Below are positions 8,053 through 16,472 of a DNA stretch of 64,000 bases, one piece after another; positions within the stretch are counted from its first letter, which is position 1; every line of letters begins with the position of its first letter. The position numbers and the translations under genes are program-made. The notes under the pieces were generated by a model. The model ran no database searches, was not told the DNA's origin, and saw only the letters and a program-made list of their open reading frames with translations. The DNA is from Dehalococcoides mccartyi 195 (lineage in GTDB: Bacteria > Chloroflexota > Dehalococcoidia > Dehalococcoidales > Dehalococcoidaceae), in NCBI RefSeq assembly GCF_000011905.1, contig NC_002936.3, positions 1,302,001 through 1,366,000 on the forward strand, read 5' to 3'.

Positions 8053-8466
8053 TCAGGCCTTTTCTGTCCAGCCCAGTTTCTGCCAGAGCCGTTCAAACCA
8101 GCCTTTTTTAGGTGCTTTGTCAGGAGTGTTATCACCCGGTGCATTCAGCATTTTCAGCTGACTCTCCATCTGCTTAATCTTTTCGGTGGCCGCCCCCAGC
8201 TGGGCGGCTAAAGCCAGATTTTTCTCATGCAATTCACGCACCACGTCCATAAACTGGACCGGTGTCTGGATAGTCTGCAGGGACAGGTCTTCCTCATCTT
8301 CCTTCTTCAGGTCAGAGGGGATTTCATAAATGCGGTATTCCTCACCGAAAGAGCCGGGAACAAGCTCCGCCTGTATCTTGCCGGACTTGATATAACGCCG
8401 AATGGTACGGGTGGAAACACCCAGTAAATCAGCGGCTTGGGCAATCGTCATACCTTCTTTAGTCAT
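8053..8466 (-). CDS. Excisionase/MerR-like HTH protein with coiled coil
   Basis: 137 residues. Residues 5-50 form an HTH_17-type winged helix (GMTIAQAADLLGVSTRTIRR followed by YIKSGKIQAELVPG and a wing ending EYRIYEI), the kind found in excisionases and small regulators. Residues about 65-108 are a heptad-like coiled coil (VVRELHEKNLALAAQLGAA), then a Pro/Asp-rich linker and a Trp-rich amphipathic tail (GWFERLWQKLGW). No phage genes surround it, so it is more likely a chromosomal DNA-binding protein than an excisionase. The tail may bind membrane or a partner. Target unknown. Confidence 0.7.
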   Translation of the reverse strand: MTKEGMTIAQAADLLGVSTRTIRRYIKSGKIQAELVPGSFGEEYRIYEIPSDLKKEDEEDLSLQTIQTPVQFMDVVRELHEKNLALAAQLGAATEKIKQMESQLKMLNAPGDNTPDKAPKKGWFERLWQKLGWTEKA

Positions 8467-8582
8467 GGCTTGACAAGTGTAGTCAAAGGCACAAGTTTTG
8501 TCAAGGGGTCAGCGGGCTTTATTCCGAAGCTGCACGGCAGGCAAATATGGCTCATCGGGCGGTATGCCCCCAAAATGGAAAA

Positions 8583-8607
8583 GCCGGGCATGATTCACAT
8601 CCCCGGC
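8583..8607 (-). terminator. Possible terminator after the 46-residue zinc-ribbon gene
   Basis: GCCGGG (8583-8588) and CCCGGC (8602-8607) form a hairpin; on the minus strand it is followed only by TTTTCC, so it is a weak intrinsic terminator at best. Confidence 0.35.
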
Positions 8608-8632
8608 TATTTCAACAAACAGATAAAAAAAC

Positions 8633-8773
8633 CTATGCTTTGCCGATTTTGAACATTTTGGTGCCGCAATCGGGGCAAACACCCTGAGTAGCGGGACGGC
8701 CGTTCTTCATGGTGATCTGCTTGGTATTTTTCATTTCCTTCTTAGCGCGGCATTTCATACAATAACCCTGCAT
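8633..8773 (-). CDS. Small zinc-ribbon protein (DUF5679-like), 46 residues
   Basis: Translation gives a 46-residue protein starting MQGYCMKCRAKKEMKN and ending CPDCGTKMFKIGKA, with two CxxC knuckles (C5/C8 and C33/C36). The start has GGAGGT seven bases upstream (minus strand). The sequence, with its central TMKNGRPATQG, matches the small DUF5679 zinc-ribbon family found widely in Chloroflexota and actinobacteria; role unknown, probably nucleic acid or ribosome associated. Too short for most gene finders' default settings but convincing. Confidence 0.88.
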   Translation of the reverse strand: MQGYCMKCRAKKEMKNTKQITMKNGRPATQGVCPDCGTKMFKIGKA

Positions 8774-8863
8774 AGCTTACCTCCTATTAGATTTGTATAA
8801 ACGATAAAACACTCTGAACGCAATGTCAAGCCTTTAGCCAACATTTTTTAGCTATATTTTAGT

Positions 8864-9475
8864 TTAGCTCCCCCCGCCAACCGCCCCAAGTATCTCCTCA
8901 AGACGCAAACCCTTGATAATCATGCTGATTGCAATAGCCGCCAGAAACAGGCTGAAGATGCGTGACATAGCTTTGAGACCGCCCTGCCCCATGTAGTGAA
9001 TAAACCATTCGTTAGACTTGAAAATAAGCCAGGTTGCCAGCATATTCAGGCCAAAGGAAATTAGTACTATATACACGGGAAATTGGTTTACCAGCAAAAT
9101 CAGGGTGGTAATAGTGGCCGGCCCCATGGTAAGGGGAGTACCTATGGGCACAACCGCCACCATCTCCTCCTTGATAACCTCCACCATGTGCCCGCTGGTC
9201 ATATAGCGTATGGCAAAAAGCAGCAGGATAATACCGCCGGCAATGGCAAACGCCCCTACGGATATTCCCATCAGGTCCAGTATCAGTTTGCCCATAAAAA
9301 GAAACACTAACCCCAGCAGGGAGGCGGTGATAACTGAAAGGTTGACTACTTTTTTGCGTTCTCCGGCGGGAATTTGGTCAGTAATGGATATTACAAAAGG
9401 CAGATTACCCACCGCATCCACCACTATAAACAGCGGCACAAAGGTCAGCAGAATATCATTCCAGAACTCACTCAT
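8864..9475 (-). CDS. MarC-family integral membrane protein
   Basis: 203 residues with six predicted membrane helices, the MarC (UPF0056) layout: N-terminal FVPLFIVVDAVGNLPF, a central PIGTPLTMGPATITTLILL segment that is the family hallmark, and hydrophobic C-terminus. MarC proteins are six-helix inner-membrane proteins of unknown transport function; the old link to multiple antibiotic resistance has been withdrawn. Stand-alone gene between a zinc-ribbon gene and a divergent SRPBCC gene. Confidence 0.9.
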   Translation of the reverse strand: MSEFWNDILLTFVPLFIVVDAVGNLPFVISITDQIPAGERKKVVNLSVITASLLGLVFLFMGKLILDLMGISVGAFAIAGGIILLLFAIRYMTSGHMVEVIKEEMVAVVPIGTPLTMGPATITTLILLVNQFPVYIVLISFGLNMLATWLIFKSNEWFIHYMGQGGLKAMSRIFSLFLAAIAISMIIKGLRLEEILGAVGGGS

Positions 9476-9589
9476 GCATTTATTACACTCCTACCCCAGA
9501 ATGCTATGTCCTCAAGGTATATTCTGTCAACACCTGTTGCCACCTTTGCCGTCAGGTTTATAATAATTTATCACAGGCAAGGATTTATT

Positions 9590-10036
9590 TTGATAAAATA
9601 TCTGTTTAAAACTGTCTGGCACTTTGATGCCCCGCCCCAAAAGGTCTGGGAGCTGATTAAAGATGCCCGCAGTATGCCCGAATGGTGGCCGGGGGTAAAG
9701 CGGTTTGAAATACTGTCTAAAGAACAGGAAATGCTGCAGGGCTGCCGCATACAGACAGCAGTAAAGGGGCTAACCGGAGACCTGAACTTTGAGCTGGAAA
9801 TAACCAAAGCTGTACCCTTCGGTGAAATAGTGATGCAAAGCCGGGGGGATTTGACGGGACAGGGGGTCTGGACACTTACCGCTGACAATGGCAATACTAT
9901 CAGCACCTATATCTGGGAAGTAAGCACCACCGGCAGGCTGATGAATTTTCTGGGTTTTGTCTTTAAGCCGCTATTTATCTGGAATCACAACCGGGTAATG
10001 AAAGCCGGATATACAGCCCTTAAAAAACGCCTCTGA
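9590..10036 (+). CDS. SRPBCC-family (polyketide cyclase/dehydrase-like) protein
   Basis: 148 residues from the TTG at 9590, which has AAGGA at 9579-9583; a longer open frame upstream crosses the divergent MarC promoter region and lacks protein-like sequence. The protein starts IKYLFKTVWHFDAPPQKVWELI and continues with MPEWWPGVKRFE, the usual beginning of START/SRPBCC helix-grip folds that bind hydrophobic ligands. Ligand unknown. Convergent with the gene at 10042-11019, whose stop is only 5 bases away. Confidence 0.8.
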   Translation: MIKYLFKTVWHFDAPPQKVWELIKDARSMPEWWPGVKRFEILSKEQEMLQGCRIQTAVKGLTGDLNFELEITKAVPFGEIVMQSRGDLTGQGVWTLTADNGNTISTYIWEVSTTGRLMNFLGFVFKPLFIWNHNRVMKAGYTALKKRL

Positions 10037-10041
10037 ACAGG

Positions 10042-11019
10042 CTACTTGGAGCTTAGAGACAAAGGCAGCAGGTAGGTTTGACCGGGACGGCGGTTAAGAT
10101 ATGACTTGGTATATTCCTGAGGGAATGAATAGACTATCTGAACCTTGGGGTGTTCCAGCCAGAACAGGAAAACGCCCACCACCTGGGGCTTAGTGCCGAA
10201 CGGTCCTATCACCATGTTATAGGTGGTCTTGACTTCATCATAAATAGACTCAAGTATATTGCGGACTGCCCAGGGATTATCCGCCGGAGCCTGCCGCACC
10301 TCTACCGATGGCTGGGAAAGCAGGTACTCGTTATTTTTTTCGGCGTATTTCAGGTATTCCAGGTTGCTGTCACGGGGGGCGGTTATCAGGGCAATGGTCC
10401 GGGTGGGATTAAACTGCTTCCAGACCGAAAGCGCCCGTTCAGGTTCAAAACCCAGGAACAGCACCAGAACATTGTCTTTTTCCAGAGATATATTCCCGAA
10501 GTAATTGGTAACCGTGCTTATCTGCTGTACACCCTGAGTCAGGCGGGTGGGGGAATAAGACTGGGTGGTATGAATCATGCGGGGCAGTCCCAGATTAGCC
10601 TCAGCCACCAGGTAATGCATCAGCCCCAGCAGGTAGACCTTGGTAAAACCTGATATATCCACCGTTATAAACGGCTCTTCGGAATCTTTGGGTTTGCACC
10701 TGTGCCAGATACTCTTTAACTGACCGATACCGTCAACCGGGTCTTCGCGCTGGCAGCGGATAACAAACAAACCCTCCGCCGTTTTGCGGGAGAGAATAGC
10801 CTGTATCTTGGCCAGGTTTACTTCCACCAGTTCTTCATGGCGGGGTTCTTCAATCACAAAAATAATGGAATAGCGCGCCCGGAAATTCGGGCTCATCCGC
10901 TGGACAGAGGTAACACACCGTTCTTCAAAACTGGCACAACAGACAAAAAGGTCATCAGGCCCGTATTCGTTAAGACGGGTCAGCACCTCTATCAAGATTG
11001 GTTCTTCAGCAGCCTTCAT
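10042..11019 (-). CDS. Uncharacterised 325-residue soluble protein (CCASFEERC motif)
   Basis: Start taken at the ATG at 11019, which has GGAGAGG just before it; a TTG at 11034 is possible. No transmembrane segment or signal peptide. The N-terminal half contains LFVCCASFEERCV (about residues 25-37) and a predicted alternating strand/helix order (FVIEEPRHEE, FITVDISGFTKVYLLGLMHY); the second half repeats a Rossmann-like pattern (NVLVLFLGFEPERAL, RTIALITAPRDSN, YNMVIGPFGTKPQVVG), so it may be two related alpha/beta domains. I do not recognise a characterised family. Its single-gene setting gives no functional clue. Confidence 0.75.
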   Translation of the reverse strand: MKAAEEPILIEVLTRLNEYGPDDLFVCCASFEERCVTSVQRMSPNFRARYSIIFVIEEPRHEELVEVNLAKIQAILSRKTAEGLFVIRCQREDPVDGIGQLKSIWHRCKPKDSEEPFITVDISGFTKVYLLGLMHYLVAEANLGLPRMIHTTQSYSPTRLTQGVQQISTVTNYFGNISLEKDNVLVLFLGFEPERALSVWKQFNPTRTIALITAPRDSNLEYLKYAEKNNEYLLSQPSVEVRQAPADNPWAVRNILESIYDEVKTTYNMVIGPFGTKPQVVGVFLFWLEHPKVQIVYSFPQEYTKSYLNRRPGQTYLLPLSLSSK

Positions 11020-11207
11020 GGCCTCTCCAGACAAACCCGCATTTTGCCCAAATATAAACGGAATCAGTCAATAAGTCAAATTGACGCAAAGCAGGACAGG
11101 GACACTAACGGCCAAATATCCCCCGCTATATCATCCACAACACCCATTTAAAGCCCTTTACCAAACAGCTATAATGATATAATCTAAGTAACAGACAGGA
11201 GAGTGAC

Positions 11208-11609
11208 ATGCTGTATTTCGCCTACGGACAGACCCTCAGCCGCAAACAAATGAAGGAAATCTGCCCGGACGCTGCCCCCAAACAGAGTGCCTCTCTGGCT
11301 AACTACAAGCTGGTTTTCCTGGGCTATTCACGCAAATGGCACGGGGCACTGGCCAGCATCAAACCTTCCCGCGGTGACAGAGCCAAAGGCGGGCTTTATG
11401 AAATCAGCGAATCGGGACTGCGCAAACTGGACGCCCATGAAGAGTATCCGGCTAACAGCGAACGAATAAAAGTAAATGTCCATGACGATGACGGCAATCT
11501 GCTGGAAGCCTTTACCCATACCCGCCGCCGCTCTGATGACGAGGGTAAACCCTCCGCCGAATATCTGGCCGTAATCCAGCAGGCTTACCATGAATGGGGA
11601 CTTGTCTAA
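11208..11609 (+). CDS. Gamma-glutamylcyclotransferase-like (AIG2/GGCT fold) protein
   Basis: 133 residues. The N-terminus LYFAYGQTLSRKQM matches the substrate-binding YFAYGS loop of the GGCT superfamily, and HEEYP at about residues 77-81 carries the catalytic Glu that follows the family's LDxxEG. Such enzymes cyclise gamma-glutamyl groups or remove gamma-glutamylamines; the exact substrate cannot be read from sequence. A good AGGAG lies upstream of the ATG and TATAAT-like sequence at about 11171-11184. Confidence 0.8.
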   Translation: MLYFAYGQTLSRKQMKEICPDAAPKQSASLANYKLVFLGYSRKWHGALASIKPSRGDRAKGGLYEISESGLRKLDAHEEYPANSERIKVNVHDDDGNLLEAFTHTRRRSDDEGKPSAEYLAVIQQAYHEWGLV

Positions 11610-11784
11610 CCCCTGGACAGCGCTTGACAGTCCAGATGCCATGTCAAGGGGAAGTTAATAACCAGCTTCAGAAATAATTTGAAGTTTATCCAAGGAGCCA
11701 TTGACAAAGGAATAATCAGAGAGATACCCGGATTTTCTCAGCATAACAGGTAAAAAATTTTATCTGATTTGAAGGAGGCACAAA

Positions 11785-12441
11785 ATGACTGGTATCAGCC
11801 TGGCACTTAATCCCCGGCAGGTTTTCGGCAACAAAAACAAATTCCTGAGGGCTCAGGGAATAACCCCGGTCCACATCTTCGGTCACGGCCTGAAATCACT
11901 GGCACTTCAGGCAAACACCCAGGAACTTGAGTCTACCATCAGCCGGGCGGGCAGTTCCCACCTGGTAAGCCTAAAACTGGATACGGACAAAAAGACCCGC
12001 AAGGCATTTATACGTGAAATACAGCGCCACCCGGTAAAAGGCTATCTCCAGCACGTAGATTTTTACCAGATAAACCTGAAAGAGAAAGTAACAGCGGAAA
12101 TCCCCATCCATTTCAGCGGGGAGTCACCCCTTCTCAAAGAAAAAGGCCACAAACTGACCGCCCCCTTTACCCACCTTACGGTTGAAGCCCTGCCGGATGA
12201 CCTTCCGCCGGAAATACATATTGAGCTATCCCAGTTTGACAGTCCGGAAAAAGACCTTTACATAAAAGATATCGTTCTGCCCGGCAATGCCCGCATACTG
12301 AACGAGCCTGACCTTCTGGTGGCCAAAGTAAGCGAAATCCACCTTAAGGTTGAAACCCCGGTAACAGCCAGCCTGCCTGAAGAACCCGAAGAAAAACCGG
12401 CTGCCGCTGCCGAAGAAAAAGAAACCGCTGAAAAGGAATAA
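11785..12441 (+). CDS. rplY: Ribosomal protein bL25 (CTC/TL5 form)
   Basis: 218 residues, the long form with an N-terminal 5S-rRNA-binding L25 domain (about 1-95, containing [15 protein letters not shown]) and a C-terminal TL5-type beta domain (about 100-190, with [19 protein letters not shown]), then an acidic Glu/Ala-rich tail ([15 protein letters not shown]). GAAGGAGG sits directly before the ATG. It binds 5S rRNA on the large subunit. Followed 13 bases later by an amidohydrolase gene. Confidence 0.96.
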
Positions 12442-12454
12442 AAATCCAACCCTT

Positions 12455-13303
12455 ATGATAATAGATTTTCATACCCATATTTTCCCGCCCGAAATCATTG
12501 CAGCCCGGCAGGACTACGCCTGCCGGGATAGCTGCCTGGGAATGCTGTATTCAAATCCCAAAGCCAAAATGATTACCGCAGAGGAACTGTTAACGGCAAT
12601 GGACGAAGCCGGCATAAGCCAGGCGGTAACCCTTAATATCAGCTGGGATTCAGCCGAGCTGTGCGCACTTACCAATAACTACCTGCTGGATTCTGCCCGC
12701 CGCTATCCCAAAAGGCTTATCCCGTTCTGCGCTTTACCTGTTTCAGACCCGGCGGCCAGCCTTAAGGAACTGGAGCGCTGCCTTGAGCTGGGAGTAAAGG
12801 GTTTGGGTGAACTCCGCACCGAAGAGCCGGAAAGACTGGCTTCCCCTGCCTATCAACCTCTGTTTGACCGGATATCCGAAAACAGCCTGATCTGCCTTTT
12901 TCACGCTTCAGAGCCGCTGGGGCATATCTACTCCGGCAAGGGCAATACCACTCCGGAAAAGTTTTACCCCTTTGTTGCCCGCTACCCTGAGCTTAAGTTG
13001 GTACTTGCCCATCTGGGCGGGGGCATGCCCTTTTACCACCTTATGCCCGAAGCTGAAAAAGCGCTGGCCAATACCGCCTATGACACCGCCGCCGCCCCTT
13101 TCCTGTACAAACCGGAGATTTACCGTCAGGTGATAACCCTGAGCGGGGAAAATAAACTCCTTTTCGGCAGTGATTACCCCCTGATGGCTTATGAACGCAC
13201 CTTGAAACATCTGGCACAAGGCTGTCTTGAGCCGGATATATTGGCAAAGGTAATGCAGCAAAACGCCCTGAACTGGCTGGGCGAAGGGAAAGACCAATCT
13301 TGA
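12455..13303 (+). CDS. Amidohydrolase 2-family metal-dependent hydrolase/decarboxylase
   Basis: 282 residues, TIM-barrel amidohydrolase. It starts MIIDFHTHIFPPEI (metal-binding HxH), has FHASEP and LAHLGGGMPF (second and third metal-binding His in the middle), and LFGSDYPLM near the end with the catalytic Asp. This is the ACMSD/resorcylate-decarboxylase-like clan; substrate unknown. It overlaps thpR by 4 bases (TTGA), indicating coupled translation. Confidence 0.9.
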   Translation: MIIDFHTHIFPPEIIAARQDYACRDSCLGMLYSNPKAKMITAEELLTAMDEAGISQAVTLNISWDSAELCALTNNYLLDSARRYPKRLIPFCALPVSDPAASLKELERCLELGVKGLGELRTEEPERLASPAYQPLFDRISENSLICLFHASEPLGHIYSGKGNTTPEKFYPFVARYPELKLVLAHLGGGMPFYHLMPEAEKALANTAYDTAAAPFLYKPEIYRQVITLSGENKLLFGSDYPLMAYERTLKHLAQGCLEPDILAKVMQQNALNWLGEGKDQS

Positions 13304-13881
13304 CCGAAGGACTTATCCGCACCTTTATTGCTATAGAACTGCCGCCGGAGCTAAAAACCAGACTCGCCGGTCTCCGGGATGCATTACCCATACCCTCACA
13401 AGCTGTCAAATGGGTAAACCCCGAATCAATGCATCTGACTATCAAATTCCTGGGGGATACCCCTTTAAGCCAAATACCCAATATCATAAAGGGGCTGGAG
13501 GAAGCCGCACAGGTCTGCCACGCCTTTACCCTATCCACCACCCGCATAGGGACTTTCCCCTCACTTTCAAGCCCCAAGGTAATCTGGCTGGGGCTGCATG
13601 GTGAGATAGAAAAACTAAATACCCTCTTTGCGGAGGTTGAAAAAAATATTTCAGGGCTGGGTTTTCCGGCAGAAAAACGGGATTTTGCTCCCCACCTAAC
13701 CCTGGGGCGTCTTAAGGAGGTGGCTGCAAAAAGTGACCTGCAAACCGCCGCCGAATCACTTAAAACCGCACCCCCCTTTCCTAAAACCAGTTTCAAAGCC
13801 TCACATATCTGTCTTTTCCAAAGCCAGCTTTTAGCCGCCGGGCCGGTATACACCAGACTGGCCCAAATCAGCCTCGCCTAG
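13300..13881 (+). CDS. thpR: RNA 2',3'-cyclic phosphodiesterase (2H phosphoesterase)
   Basis: 193 residues, TTG start overlapping the previous stop. The two HxT motifs of the 2H family are present: MHLTIKFLGD at about residue 45 and HLTLGRLKE at about 130. Bacterial ThpR/LigT opens 2',3'-cyclic phosphates at RNA ends and was first described as a 2'-5' RNA ligase. Length and start RTFIAIELPPE agree with the family. Confidence 0.93.
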   Translation: MTEGLIRTFIAIELPPELKTRLAGLRDALPIPSQAVKWVNPESMHLTIKFLGDTPLSQIPNIIKGLEEAAQVCHAFTLSTTRIGTFPSLSSPKVIWLGLHGEIEKLNTLFAEVEKNISGLGFPAEKRDFAPHLTLGRLKEVAAKSDLQTAAESLKTAPPFPKTSFKASHICLFQSQLLAAGPVYTRLAQISLA

Positions 13882-13952
13882 TCTTGTCAGGATAAGCCTC
13901 TTGGAGTATACTCAATCAACTTAAAACAAGGTCTCAGCCGGGAGGTAGCTTC

Positions 13953-14156
13953 GTGGAGAATACAGGTTTTCCGAAATGTTTAAAATGCAATCAGGGTGAT
14001 TTGCTACCCCTGTCAGACTTTGGCAGCCAGGGTGCGTCCATCCATTACAAAGCCTGGGTCTGTTCCAACCCCAACTGCGGCTTCAACCTTAAAATCCGCA
14101 ACGGGGATATATATATAAACGAACCCATCATAAACGGCAACAACCGCCAGCACTAG
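13953..14156 (+). CDS. Small zinc-finger protein, 67 residues
   Basis: GTG start at 13953 with GGGAGGT at 13940-13946. Two CxxC/CxxxxC pairs, KCLKC (C9/C12) and VCSNPNCGF (C42 and C47), form a probable zinc ribbon; the rest is short and polar. No family recognised. It lies between thpR and comF on the same strand with short gaps. Confidence 0.75.
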   Translation: MENTGFPKCLKCNQGDLLPLSDFGSQGASIHYKAWVCSNPNCGFNLKIRNGDIYINEPIINGNNRQH

Positions 14157-14195
14157 GCCGGGAAACGCCAGCTCAATCTGCCGGGGGGCAAACAG

Positions 14196-14897
14196 ATGAA
14201 ACTTTGGCATCAATCCCTCAAGGATACCCTTCTTGACTTAGTCTTTCCCCAGCAGTGTCTGGTCTGCGGCAAAGAAGGCAAGCTGTTCTGTGCCAGATGC
14301 AGTGGCAGCCTGAGTTATATTACTCCGCCGGTCTGCTCACTCTGCGGCCATCATACCGGAGATGACGGGGTTTGCCCCATGTGTCTTTCCGGCAAAGTCC
14401 ATCTGGACGGGCTGCGTTCGGTTTTCAACTTTGAAGGCGGCATTGCCCAAGCTATATATGCCCTTAAATACCACAACCTGCGTTCGGTTGCCCCCTTGCT
14501 GGGGGATTTTCTGGCAGACTACCTGAAACAAAACCCCATTCCGGCTGATATTGTTGTACCCGTACCCCTCCACCCCAGCCGCTTGAAATACCGCGGCTAC
14601 AACCAGTCCCTGCTGCTGGCAAGGGAACTCTGCCGCAGAACAGGTTTGAAACTGGATGAACACTGGCTGGAACGTTCACTGTCATCTGCCCCGCAGGCAC
14701 GTACCAAAAGCCGTGCTGAGCGTCTGGAAAATGTCAAAAATGCATTTATTTTCAAATACCCCACGACAACCGCCCCCAGGGTGATTATAATAGATGATGT
14801 AGCAACCACAGGCGCTACCCTGAATGCCTGCGCCGCCACTCTTAAAGAGGCTGGTGCCCTCAGCGTATGGGGACTGACCATAGCCAGAGAAAGATAG
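14196..14897 (+). CDS. comF: ComF-family phosphoribosyltransferase-like protein
   Basis: 233 residues. N-terminal double zinc finger (CLVCGKEGKLFCARC and CSLCGHHTGDDGVCPMC, residues about 19-70) followed by a type I phosphoribosyltransferase fold with YRGYNQSLLLARELCR and the PRPP loop VIIIDDVATTGATL at about 195-208. ComF proteins are required for DNA uptake in transformable bacteria but are widespread elsewhere. Next gene hpf starts 13 bases after the stop, a pairing common across bacteria. Confidence 0.93.
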   Translation: MKLWHQSLKDTLLDLVFPQQCLVCGKEGKLFCARCSGSLSYITPPVCSLCGHHTGDDGVCPMCLSGKVHLDGLRSVFNFEGGIAQAIYALKYHNLRSVAPLLGDFLADYLKQNPIPADIVVPVPLHPSRLKYRGYNQSLLLARELCRRTGLKLDEHWLERSLSSAPQARTKSRAERLENVKNAFIFKYPTTTAPRVIIIDDVATTGATLNACAATLKEAGALSVWGLTIARER

Positions 14898-14910
14898 AGG
14901 AGTGTAGAGT

Positions 14911-15450
14911 ATGGAGATTCAGATTACCACCAAGAATTGCCGTCTGGACAACCGCACCCGCAGTTATATCCAACGCAAAATGGGACGGATAACCCGGATA
15001 CTGCCCCAGATTTCCGAATTCAGGATAGAGCTTGACGAGGAACAAACCCGCTCACAGGCAGACCATTTTATCCTTAAAGCCACGCTCAATACCGGTACAG
15101 ACGTACTTTACGCTGAAGAACGGGCAGAAAACCTGCTGACCGCCGCTGACCGGGCGGTAGAGGTGCTTAACCAGCAGATTGACCATGCCAAAGGCAAGAT
15201 GGAAGTAAAAGCACGCAATCGTGAAAGTATACGCCTCAGTCAGCCGGATACATTTTCATCTTCCAAAGAGCCTCTAATCCGAAGACGCAAACAAGAGGCC
15301 AAACCCATGACCGTAGAAGAAGCGGTCAACCAGATGAACCTATCAGGTGAAGAATACCTGCTCTTTTTAGGCCCGGACACCAAACGGGTAAACCTGCTCC
15401 GCCGCTTTGCTGACGGCAAGTTTGAGCTGGTTGAACCCGTACCGGAGTAG
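14911..15450 (+). CDS. hpf: Ribosome hibernation-promoting factor, long form
   Basis: 179 residues: N-terminal RaiA/HPF domain (about 1-95, starting MEIQITTKNCRLDNRTRSYI) and the C-terminal dimerisation domain (about 128-176, KPMTVEEAVNQMNLSGEEYL) that causes 100S ribosome formation. The protein sits in the tRNA/mRNA channel of idle 70S ribosomes. GAGGAGTG lies just upstream of the ATG. Confidence 0.95.
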   Translation: MEIQITTKNCRLDNRTRSYIQRKMGRITRILPQISEFRIELDEEQTRSQADHFILKATLNTGTDVLYAEERAENLLTAADRAVEVLNQQIDHAKGKMEVKARNRESIRLSQPDTFSSSKEPLIRRRKQEAKPMTVEEAVNQMNLSGEEYLLFLGPDTKRVNLLRRFADGKFELVEPVPE

Positions 15451-15525
15451 TTTTTGATGTCCGGCCTTCCTCCTCAACATACCCAGGAGACCGCAGGCTC
15501 AAAAATCAGGGGTGGATAACCGCTT

Positions 15526-16086
15526 TTGAGTAGAGTTACACCAAACGGCCCAAAACCCGTCTCCAGCAGGGTTAAGGCTGCCGCCGGTATAAGCTGGGGT
15601 ATTCTTGAAATCCAACCGGGTTGGGTTGGGGTAATGGCATCTGCACAGGGAATCTGCCGCCTTACCCTGCCCCAGCCCGGTCAAACCGAAGCACTGGCAG
15701 AGCTGAACCCGCCGGCGGAGACTATCCGTACCGACAGCCTTTTCCACCCCCTAGCAACGAAACTTGAAAGCTATTTTCAGGGAAACAGCACTGATTTCCC
15801 GTTCAGCCTTGACCTTAGCGGGTACACCCCGTTTGAATCACAGGTTTTTAAGACCTGCGCCCTTATACCCTACGGTCAAACTGCCAGTTACGGTCAGATA
15901 GCCCGCCGGATAGGCCGCCCCAAAGCCGCCAGAGCGGTAGGGCAGGCTCTCCATAAAAACCCCGTACCTATACTGATACCCTGCCACAGGGTGATTGCCG
16001 CAAACGGCAAAACAGGCGGTTTTAACGGGGGCACCAATATAAAATGCTGGCTGCTTACCCTGGAGACTAGGAAACCTTCAGGTTGA
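15526..16086 (+). CDS. ogt: Methylated-DNA--[protein]-cysteine S-methyltransferase
   Basis: 186 residues from a TTG at 15526 with GGTGG upstream; a start a few codons later is possible. The C-terminal catalytic part is complete: TPFESQVFKTCALIPYGQTA, IARRIGRPKAARAVG (helix-turn-helix and Arg finger), NPVPILIPCHRVIAANG with the acceptor Cys in PCHRV, and final GGFNGG. The N-terminal part is poorly conserved as usual. It removes alkyl groups from O6-guanine in one irreversible step. Confidence 0.93.
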   Translation: MSRVTPNGPKPVSSRVKAAAGISWGILEIQPGWVGVMASAQGICRLTLPQPGQTEALAELNPPAETIRTDSLFHPLATKLESYFQGNSTDFPFSLDLSGYTPFESQVFKTCALIPYGQTASYGQIARRIGRPKAARAVGQALHKNPVPILIPCHRVIAANGKTGGFNGGTNIKCWLLTLETRKPSG

Positions 16087-16450
16087 TAACCAGCGTATCA
16101 GCCGGTACGGAATCCCACGGGCGGGAATAATAAAACCAAAGCTCGGTCTCATCTGTATCCAAGGCCCTCAGACGGAAATATTCGGTTCCGCCGCCGCCAA
16201 CTGCAGTATTGCCCGCATCATCCGGCGTATAGGTTTTTTCAACCAGATATACTTTGGAGCTGGCAGACTGAAATTCCCAGCTATAACCAGTAGTGGGGTT
16301 AGCCGGCAAAGCCACTATAAACTCATCCCCAGCCCGGCATTCAATCAGAGTATCCGCATCTGTATAAGTTTTGACCTCCGGACTGCAGCCGGAAAAAGCC
16401 AGACTGAAAGTGCAGACCAGACTAAGTATCAAAACAGCAGATTTCTTCAT
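16067..16450 (-). CDS. Chagasin-like (I42) protease-inhibitor lipoprotein
   Basis: 127 residues from the ATG at 16450; the longer frame lies inside radC. Lipoprotein signal peptide ending LAFSGC (lipobox Cys about residue 21). The mature part has the three chagasin inhibitory loops: NPTTGYSW, a Gly-rich GGGGTEYF and RPWDS. Chagasin-type domains block papain-like cysteine proteases; bacterial examples are mostly secreted lipoproteins of unknown target. It lies 22 bases downstream of radC on the same strand. Confidence 0.88.
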   Translation of the reverse strand: MKKSAVLILSLVCTFSLAFSGCSPEVKTYTDADTLIECRAGDEFIVALPANPTTGYSWEFQSASSKVYLVEKTYTPDDAGNTAVGGGGTEYFRLRALDTDETELWFYYSRPWDSVPADTLVINLKVS

Positions 16451-16472
16451 TTTCCACCCCTTAAGCCTGGGT

